Below, piece after piece: positions 1 through 5,103 of a stretch of DNA of 5,103 nt (within the stretch, counting starts at the first letter, position 1; the number at the start of each line of letters is the position of its first letter). Origin of the DNA: an uncultured Saprospiraceae bacterium (GTDB taxonomy: Bacteria > Bacteroidota > Bacteroidia > Chitinophagales > Saprospiraceae); assembly GCA_937864255.1 (NCBI GenBank), contig CALMIT010000243.1:1-5103 (forward strand), read 5' to 3'. The translations under genes were made by a program, and so were the position numbers. The notes beneath the pieces are model-generated. The model saw nothing but the letters and a program-made list of their open reading frames with translations. It was not told where the DNA came from and made no database searches.

Positions 1-1334
1 TTGAATCCGCCGGCATAGCGGCCTGTTTTTACAGTGTCCAGGTGTATGCCTATTTTATCATTCATCAGGACAGAAACATCAGGGAAAAGGCTAAATACGC
101 CGATACTCCCCGTTAGCGTCTCGTTTTCCGCAAAAATGGAATCTGCCGGACAAGCAATATAATAGCCCCCGGATGCTGCGTAATCGCCCATCGAAGCCAC
201 GATTTTTTTACCCTTCTGTTTGGCAATTTCCAGTGCGCGGTAAATATTTTCGGAAGCCATTACCGAACCGCCGGGCGAGTTGATGCGCATTACGATGGCT
301 TTGATTTTATCATCGTCGGCAAGTTTTTCTATTATTTTCACGTACTCAATATCGCCTGTTTGCCCCATTTCTCCCTTGCCGTCCACGATGGTACCTTCGG
401 AATAAATGACGGCAATTTTGTCTTTTACAGCATAGTCAGTTTCATCTTTTGAAAAGGCGTAATAATTTTCAAGGGTGATGCAGGGAATTTTTTCATTTTC
501 TCCCAAGCCTAGCCGGTCGCGGAGGTCTTCCAGCAATTCGTCGCGGTACGCTACTTTATCCACGAAGCCGAGCGACTTCGCTGCTTCCGCATTTTTGATG
601 AGCAAATTATCGGCAATACTATCCAGTTCCACTTTTGAAATATCTCTGGCATCGCCTACTTTTTGGAGGTACAAATCGTACATCTCTGTCAAAAATTCCC
701 GCAATTGCAGCCTGTTTTCATCAGACATTTCAGTACGGCGATACGGCTCGGTCGCACTTTTAAAATCGCCGGCATAAAATGCCTGAAATTTTATGCCGAT
801 TTTATCCAGCATATCTTTAAAAAACGGAATGACTGCCGCGTAACCTCTGAAATCAATAATTCCGAGGGGATGCAGGTAAATATCGTCGGCTGCTGAGGCA
901 ATGTAATACGAGCCCTGCGTGTAAAAATTTGAATGGGCAATTACAAATTTTCCGCTTTCTTTGAAATCCTCCACGGCTTTACGAATGGCGCTTGCTGAGG
1001 CAAGTCCAGCAATTTTGCCCGACTCCTCCATCTTTAAATAAATGCCTTTGATGTTTTTATCGTCTTTGGCGCGGGCTATCGTGGCAATTATGTCTTGAAG
1101 CCCCACCACATCCTCTTCGTCCAGTTTGAAAGGGTCTCTTTCGAGGTTGTTTGTCAATTCAGGTACCGGATTTTTAAAATTTATCTCCAGCACCGAGTTT
1201 GGTTTTGGACCCGAAGGTGTGTTGCCGGCATTTGCGGCTATCGCAAACAGGCCAATCAATACCAGCCCGACGATGAAAATATCCAAAATCACCCCCACAC
1301 CGGAGGCGAAAAGAAATTTAAAAAATTGTCTCAT
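1..1334 (-). CDS. sppA: Signal peptide peptidase SppA (protease IV), C-terminus cut by the window edge
   Basis: SppA is a membrane-bound serine protease with a Ser/Lys dyad that cuts up signal peptides left in the membrane after protein export. The start is ATG at 1334-1332, followed by 444 open codons to the edge. Residues about 11-35 are one hydrophobic membrane anchor. The N-terminal domain carries GSYYIASAADDIYLHP and then GDFKSATEPYRR, whose Lys192 aligns with catalytic Lys209 of E. coli SppA. The C-terminal domain carries SPGGSVMASE (353-362), SMGDYAASGGYYIACP with Ser388 as the likely nucleophile (E. coli Ser409), and TGSIGV (408-413). The Lys-to-Ser spacing of 196 residues is close to the 200 of E. 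coli. The family is usually about 580-620 residues, so roughly 140-170 codons lie outside the window. An A-rich leader with a weak AGAAG precedes the ATG. The gene is divergent from the adhesin-like gene and probably has its own promoter. Confidence 0.96.
   Translation of the reverse strand, partial: MRQFFKFLFASGVGVILDIFIVGLVLIGLFAIAANAGNTPSGPKPNSVLEINFKNPVPELTNNLERDPFKLDEEDVVGLQDIIATIARAKDDKNIKGIYLKMEESGKIAGLASASAIRKAVEDFKESGKFVIAHSNFYTQGSYYIASAADDIYLHPLGIIDFRGYAAVIPFFKDMLDKIGIKFQAFYAGDFKSATEPYRRTEMSDENRLQLREFLTEMYDLYLQKVGDARDISKVELDSIADNLLIKNAEAAKSLGFVDKVAYRDELLEDLRDRLGLGENEKIPCITLENYYAFSKDETDYAVKDKIAVIYSEGTIVDGKGEMGQTGDIEYVKIIEKLADDDKIKAIVMRINSPGGSVMASENIYRALEIAKQKGKKIVASMGDYAASGGYYIACPADSIFAENETLTGSIGVFSLFPDVSVLMNDKIGIHLDTVKTGRYAGGF
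762..803 (-). repeat. Imperfect inverted repeat inside sppA, over the catalytic-lysine region
   Basis: On the plus strand GGCATAAAA (771-779) is complementary to TTTTATGCC (789-797). The pairing continues as AAAATC (762-767) with GATTTT (798-803) after a three-base bulge, GCC (768-770). The loop is nine bases. This could form a 15-pair A/T-rich hairpin in sppA mRNA just upstream of, and adjoining, the Lys192 codon (759-761). Coding constraint with A/T-rich codons could produce this by chance. No function is claimed. Confidence 0.4.
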
Positions 1335-1748
1335 TTTTTCTTCTGCTGTTGATGAAATACTAAAATGAAAAATACGGGTGAATGTAGGGCTGAAAGGTAG
1401 TAAACTTTGTTCTTTTTAGATAAAAACCGGAATACGCCGGATAACCGGCAGTATTTTTTTGTTTTTTTTGTCAAAATCTTGACCTGTAAGAAAAATGCCC
1501 CGATACTTGTAGCACTTTTCCCTCCAAGACAGTTTTCCCAATAAAATTTCAAAAACGAACAACCACTTTCTATCTCACTCCATGAACATGCCTTTAATAG
1601 GCGAAGAGGTCTCGTAATGAACTAACATTTCGGCAATCAATCGAAACAAGACTGGTATCACTCCTGCTCCCATTTGGGCTGGTTTGTGTTTGTTTCGAAT
1701 TCTCGAACCGATTTTTTAATACTCCCCCCGAGTTCAAAATCTCATTCG
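1335..1748. other. Divergent intergenic region between sppA and the surface-protein gene
   Basis: About 410 bases separate the two divergent starts. The stretch is A/T-rich with many short stops, and the small reading frames in it have no recognisable domain. The one clear element is the hairpin plus T tract at 1431-1469. Promoters for both genes should lie here, but I found no full match to the Bacteroidota consensus (TTTG, then TAnnTTTG about 19 bases later) on either strand. TAAACTTTG near 1400-1408 has one base too many between TA and TTTG. No RNA gene or mobile-element end was recognised. Confidence 0.7.
1431..1469 (+). terminator. Rho-independent terminator-like hairpin with long T tract
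   Basis: AATACGCCGG (1431-1440) pairs with CCGGC-A-GTATT (1445-1455) around the loop ATAA (1441-1444). This gives ten base pairs with one bulged A at 1450. The 3' arm runs into T tracts: 1454-1460 is all T, then G at 1461, then eight T at 1462-1469. On the minus strand the same stem is followed by CCGG and only five T, so the plus strand is the stronger orientation. The position is odd because no plus-strand gene lies upstream within the window. It could end a small RNA or an antisense transcript, act as an attenuator in a long leader of the gene at 1749, or be left over from a lost gene. Confidence 0.7.
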
Positions 1749-3269
1749 ATGAATTTAACAAGGAAATGTTCAGGGAAATTAATCTTTGTTTTTTTTAGCT
1801 TTCTTTCTTTCTGTTGTTCGGTTCCTGCACAGGGACAGCGCATGGAAGCTACGGGGGCCGATCTGGCTCCTTATACGCCGAGCAATCTGATATCCGATGT
1901 TTTTCTGGGCAATGGTGTCGAGATTCTTGACATTCAGTATTCCGGCAGCACCGGGGCAGTGGGCTACTTTGACCACGGACAAATCGCTATCGCGCTTAAA
2001 AGAGGTTTGGTACTCACCACCGGAATTGCGAAAAAAGTAACCGGCGACGGCAGGGACGGCGCACAGGATAACAACGATGTGAATCAAATGTACAGGACTG
2101 ATCCTGATCTTACGGCTATCGCCAAAGGCGCTCCGATTCGCAATGTCAGCAAATACACCATCACTTTTATTCCGACCCATGATACGCTCCGCTTTCGTTA
2201 TGTATTTGCCTCCGAGGAGTATCCCGAATTTGTATGTAGTGAATTTAATGACGTTTTCGGCTTCTTCATCAGCGGTCCTGGTTTTAATGGCAGCTTTGAA
2301 AACGGTGCGGAAAATATCGCGCTGATACCGGGCACAATTTTGCCGGTGACTATTAATAACGTGAATGGCGGCGGTATTGGCGTCTGGGGCGATCTTGCAA
2401 ATTGCACTTCACCCAACGGCTCTCTGGGTTTTTCTCATTTTTTTAATGACAATCAAAATACCAATCAGCAACCGGTTTTTGACGGTTATACTCAGGTATT
2501 TCAGGCTGAAGCTGTAGTGACGCCCTGTCAGGTTTATACAATTAAAATTGCCATTGCCGACGTCACGGATGAAGGGTATGATTCGGGTGTATTTTTGGAA
2601 GCAAAGAGTTTTGGTACGTCGCAATTACTGGTGGAAGCAAACACTAGCAGTCCTGACGGCGCTATCGTGGAAGGCTGCGCGGAAGGTTTGATAACTTTCA
2701 AACTCACCGAACCGGCATCCCAGGATTACATCATAGATTATAATGTACTTGGAACAGCAACAAACGGCGTAGATTATGCGCCCATTCCGGGTACTTTGAC
2801 GATTCCACGAGGACAGGATTCTGTTTCGATAGTTATCCGGGCTTTGGAAGATGGAATACCAGAGCCGATAGAGACGGTTATTATTGATGTGCAAAAAGAT
2901 TTGTGCAACCGCGATACGGTTATTGTTTTTATCAGAGACAATGATTTACCGACGCCGGATTTAAGAGACAGCGCAGTGTGCGAGGGGCAACGGGTGATTT
3001 TAGACGGAACTTTGGGCGTGCAAACGCCACAGGGACTCATTTTTTCAAATGAACAATCCTTACCGCTCGTGCCGGCATTGACGCCGGTTATTTCACAAAT
3101 AAATGTCAGCGGTGTCCGTCCGACCGAGCTGACCGACGGAATGATTGATAAAATCTGCCTGAGCATTCAGCATAGCAAACCGGAAGATTTGGACATTTAT
3201 TTAGTTGCCCCGAACGGGAAGTGGGAGGGACAAATTATTTTCGGACCTGCTTTTCACCCGATGCATTGA
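1749..3269 (+). CDS. Choice-of-anchor L / Calx-beta surface protein, 5' part of a frameshifted gene
   Basis: This is the N-terminal 506 residues of a large secreted or surface protein. The ATG at 1749 is preferred over an upstream in-frame TTG at 1674 because it is directly followed by a signal peptide: MNLTRKCSGK, then a hydrophobic core, then SVPAQG, with cleavage near residue 27. Residues about 38-288 are a choice-of-anchor L domain, with NNDVNQ, the hallmark FASEEYPEF (153-161), NDVFGFFISGP, and a closing IADVTDEGYDSGVFLEAKSF. Residues about 293-399 resemble Calx-beta: NGVDY at 339-343, then a proline/glycine turn, and ALEDGIPEPIE before IDV and FIRDND. From about residue 431 a P-domain begins (ICLSIQHSKPEDLDIYLVAPNG) and is cut by TGA at 3267-3269. 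The last roughly 16 residues, after APNG, are out-of-frame sequence. Export to the surface by the type IX system is inferred from the family. No Shine-Dalgarno is visible, as is normal in this phylum. Confidence 0.88.
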   Translation: MNLTRKCSGKLIFVFFSFLSFCCSVPAQGQRMEATGADLAPYTPSNLISDVFLGNGVEILDIQYSGSTGAVGYFDHGQIAIALKRGLVLTTGIAKKVTGDGRDGAQDNNDVNQMYRTDPDLTAIAKGAPIRNVSKYTITFIPTHDTLRFRYVFASEEYPEFVCSEFNDVFGFFISGPGFNGSFENGAENIALIPGTILPVTINNVNGGGIGVWGDLANCTSPNGSLGFSHFFNDNQNTNQQPVFDGYTQVFQAEAVVTPCQVYTIKIAIADVTDEGYDSGVFLEAKSFGTSQLLVEANTSSPDGAIVEGCAEGLITFKLTEPASQDYIIDYNVLGTATNGVDYAPIPGTLTIPRGQDSVSIVIRALEDGIPEPIETVIIDVQKDLCNRDTVIVFIRDNDLPTPDLRDSAVCEGQRVILDGTLGVQTPQGLIFSNEQSLPLVPALTPVISQINVSGVRPTELTDGMIDKICLSIQHSKPEDLDIYLVAPNGKWEGQIIFGPAFHPMH

Positions 3270-3445
3270 CCAGAATTGACGATGTTTCGGCACAAGCGCC
3301 ATATACAGGCACTTTTAAACCCGAAGGAGATTGGACTGATTTATGGTCGGCAGCATCTCCGGCAAATGGAAGCTGGCAACTGCTGATAATTGACGATGAG
3401 TTTGGAAACAATGGCGTACTCACCGATTGGTCTATCAGTTTTAAA
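3039..3445 (+). other. P-domain (proprotein convertase P type) split between two reading frames
   Basis: The first half is in the frame of the 1749 start. It runs from IFSNEQSLPL through INVSGVRPTELTDGMIDKICLSIQH to DLDIYLVAPNG (ending near 3218). The second half is in the next frame: GGTNYFRTCFSPDALTRI from about 3224, then APYTGTFKPEGDW (about 3296-3334) and WQLLIIDDEFGNNGVLTDW, ending in SISF near 3442. Together they give the usual jelly-roll order of the domain, which proves the two frames belonged to one gene. In Bacteroidota such domains often sit in secreted proteins that have no subtilisin domain, as here. A role in folding, adhesion or stability is inference. Confidence 0.87.
3212..3269 (+). 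other. Frameshift site and premature stop
   Basis: Reading in the first frame gives APNGKWEGQ and then nonsense up to TGA at 3267-3269. Reading one base back gives VGGTNYFRTCFSPDAL and sensible P-domain sequence to the end. The switch must lie about 3216-3235, in the G-rich stretch GGGAAGTGGGAGGGA (3216-3230). It corresponds to one missing base, or a missing length of 3n+1. No homopolymer tract longer than three G and no slippery heptamer is present, so programmed slippage is not supported. A real mutation or a sequencing/assembly error are the alternatives. Confidence 0.88.
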
Positions 3446-5103
3446 CCTACTTATTCTTTATCCTATCACTGGACTCCTGAACAAGCGGTGGCTTGCGTGG
3501 ATTGTCCGGTGGTGGAAGTAACGGTGGACCATTTGGGCGCCGGTGAATATATTTTAGCAGCTACCGATATATACGGATGCCGCACGCAGGGCGATGCGGA
3601 GTTGTCTATTATTGAGCCATTGCCCGTGCCGCAGGTAGATTGTATCAATGCGACACCTAACAGCGTAACTTTTGGCTGGCCGCAAGTAACCGGAGCTAAT
3701 TCAATCGAAATCCAGGTAAATGGAGGCAACTGGGAAATTTTTAACGGCGATTTGCAGGATTTCACAATCGGTAATCTGGGATTGGATGAAGAAGTAACCC
3801 TGGGCTTCAGGGTAAACGGTATTTGTCCCGGAGAGCCTTCGTTTTTTACGTGCCGTTCCCTGAATTGTCAACCCCCGTCAATATTTGTGGACGATGTACG
3901 CCACGTTTCCTGTCCGGGTGGTAATGATGGCAGCGTCAATATTTCGGCAAACGGATTGGGCAATATTTTCCTTTTTGAATTGGATGGAATGAGCAATACA
4001 AACGGCTCATTTGGCAATCTGCTACCAGGCAGATACCAGGTGGAGGTGACTGACGAATTAGGCTGTAAACAAAATATCCGGGTAGATGTGGACGAACCTG
4101 ATCCTATTGAAATTCAGCTGCTGCGTTTGCAAGACCCAAGTTGTGCCGGATATTCTGACGGCTCATTAGAAATTACGGCTTTGGGAGGCACGTCGCCCTA
4201 TCAATTTTTCTGGTCCAACGGCGCTTCGGGAGCAAGCATCGGTAATCTTTTTGCCGGAACTTTTCAGGTCACGCTGACCGATGCAAACGGCTGCCCGAGT
4301 CAGCAAACTTATCAGATTAACGAACCGCCGGCGCTGCTTGCCACGCTTTCGGTGGTGGACGTTGATTGTCACGGAGCGGCAAACGGCTCTGTCAGTTTAT
4401 TTCCTTTTGGCGGCACGCCGCCTTACAATTTTCAATGGAATCCCGGCTCCGGACCGAATAGTGGAAGCGCTTTGTCCGGTCTTTCGGGCGGAAATTATGC
4501 TTACACGGTTTCTGATGGAAAAGGCTGTGTTTTTTCCGGCACTACTGTCGTCAATGAATACGACAGAATCCAATTGGTGAAAAATGTGGAAGATATTCGA
4601 TGCTTCGGTGAGACTACAGGTTCTGCAAGCATTACTCCGAGCGGAGGAGCAGGAAATTTTTCTTTCCGCTGGAGTAACGGCAGCACTGACGATGAAATCA
4701 GCAACCTTGGATCAGGTACTTATCTGTGCAGCGTGAATGATGCAAATGGCTGTGTTATCGTTGACACCATTTTAATAAGACAGCCGGGTGAAATAATTGT
4801 CGCGAGCCAGGTAGATTCCGCCAATTGTTACAACAGCAGCGATGGGGCAGCACAAGTCAATGTATCCGGCGGAGTAGCAGATTATGAAATTTTGTGGGAG
4901 GATGGCACGGTAGATTTTGACAGAAACGAATTGCAGGCAGGATTTTATGTTGTAACAGTCACAGACGGCAATGGATGTGAAAAATTAGTCGAGTTGGAAA
5001 TTCCTGCGCCCGAAAAAATTGATATTGATTTTATCGCTCAAAATCCATTGTGCTTTAATACTGCCGACGGAAAAATCGAATGCACAGCCAACGGCGGAAC
5101 GGG
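3221..5103 (+). pseudogene. 3' part of the frameshifted surface-protein gene: P-domain end, Ig/FN3-like segments and SprB repeats
   Basis: This frame is open from 3176 to the right edge (over 600 codons). Family-like sequence begins near 3221, but I see no convincing start of its own. It most likely continues the gene starting at 1749. In order it holds the P-domain end (to about 3445), then an Ig/PKD-like segment (about 3455-3613) with YHWTPEQAVACVDCPVVEV and ATDIYGC. Next is a fibronectin-III-like segment (about 3617-3868) with SVTFGWPQVTGANSIEIQVN and GFRVNGICPGE. From 3872 it holds repeated SprB-type units. SprB is the gliding adhesin of Flavobacterium, and the repeats occur in many type IX-exported proteins. 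A C-terminal sorting domain, if present, lies beyond the window. GTG at 3221 and TTG at 3266 are possible but unlikely starts, since both fall inside the P-domain. The first ATG in frame is at 3989. If the break is a sequencing error, this and the 5' part form one intact gene. Confidence 0.85.
3872..5103 (+). repeat. Array of SprB-type protein repeats (five complete, one cut)
   Basis: Units start near 3872, 4118, 4349, 4577, 4802 and 5027. Each follows the plan Cys, then a DGS-like turn (NDGSVNI, SDGSLEI, ANGSVSL, TTGSASI, SDGAAQV, ADGKIEC), then a GG with an aromatic strand and Trp, then G-x-Y/F-x-V-x-VTD and (N)GC. The first Cys codons are at 3911, 4142, 4367, 4601, 4826 and 5051, spaced 77, 75, 78, 75 and 75 residues. 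The second Cys codons are at 4064, 4292, 4526, 4751 and 4976, each 50-53 residues after the first. The two cysteines probably form one disulfide per unit outside the cell. The units have diverged in DNA sequence, so this is an old protein-level repeat rather than a recent tandem duplication. Confidence 0.88.

Noticed and set aside
475..896. Plus-strand reading frames opposite sppA
   Set aside because: They are antisense shadows of a well-supported gene, with low-complexity Ser-rich or patternless translations.
1446..1477. Possible sigma-70-like promoter for sppA on the minus strand (TTGACA, then TACTGC)
   Set aside because: The spacing is only 15 bases, the -10 match is weak, and Bacteroidota use a different promoter consensus. 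The match comes from the A/T tract of the hairpin.
1331..1552. Minus-strand reading frame of 73 residues upstream of sppA
   Set aside because: It is rich in Lys and Phe from A/T-rich DNA, runs through the hairpin and T tract, overlaps the sppA start in another frame, and shows no domain.
1575..1673. Small minus-strand reading frame of 32 residues (starts MGAGVIPVLFRLIAEM)
   Set aside because: The peptide looks somewhat protein-like, but it has no recognised family and no ribosome-binding signal, and is too short to support from one sequence. It could be a gene remnant, but I cannot show it.
1692..1717. Short hairpin (TTCGA/TCGAA) followed by six T, upstream of the surface-protein gene
   Set aside because: The stem is only five A/T-rich pairs, and the T run starts several bases away, so it is too weak to call a terminator.
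1674..1748. Upstream TTG start extending the surface protein by 25 residues
   Set aside because: The added residues are not signal-peptide-like and would bury the clear signal peptide that starts at the ATG at 1749.
3176..3269. Programmed -1 ribosomal frameshifting joining the two frames
   Set aside because: The frame change has the right direction, but no X XXY YYZ heptamer occurs in the zero frame in the overlap and no clear downstream pseudoknot was seen. The domain also looks shortened, which fits a deletion better.
3266..3269. TTG start overlapping the TGA stop (TTGA), as in translational coupling
   Set aside because: Starting here would begin a protein in the middle of a P-domain with no signal peptide, so a separate functional gene is unlikely.

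Overview
The window looks like chromosomal DNA from a member of the Bacteroidota, most likely a Saprospiria-type or related environmental lineage. The evidence is a signal peptide followed by a choice-of-anchor L domain, a P-domain and a run of SprB-type repeats. This is the build of large cell-surface or secreted proteins that the group usually exports by the type IX secretion system. The lack of clear Shine-Dalgarno sequences before both genes fits the same group.

Layout: positions 1-1334 hold the first 444 codons of sppA (signal peptide peptidase, protease IV) on the minus strand, running off the left edge. Positions 1335-1748 are a divergent intergenic region of about 410 bases. It contains no supportable gene but does hold a clear plus-strand hairpin with a T tract at 1431-1469. 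From 1749 to the right edge there is one very long plus-strand gene for a multidomain surface protein: signal peptide, choice-of-anchor L, Calx-beta-like, P-domain, an Ig/PKD-like segment, a fibronectin-III-like segment, then five complete and one cut SprB-type repeats.

The long gene is broken in this sequence. The first reading frame stops at 3267-3269 in the middle of the P-domain. The second half of that domain, and everything after it, continues without a stop in another plus-strand frame to position 5103. The break lies around 3216-3235, and the P-domain is also shorter than usual just there, which suggests a small deletion. As written, the first frame would yield a 506-residue protein without the SprB array and without any C-terminal sorting domain that may lie beyond the window.

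The two genes need not work together. SppA is a housekeeping membrane protease that degrades leftover signal peptides, and the adhesin-like gene is an accessory surface protein. I see no CRISPR array, tRNA, rRNA, insertion sequence or evidently new defence or biosynthetic system. The points most worth checking are the frameshift and the oddly placed terminator-like hairpin.
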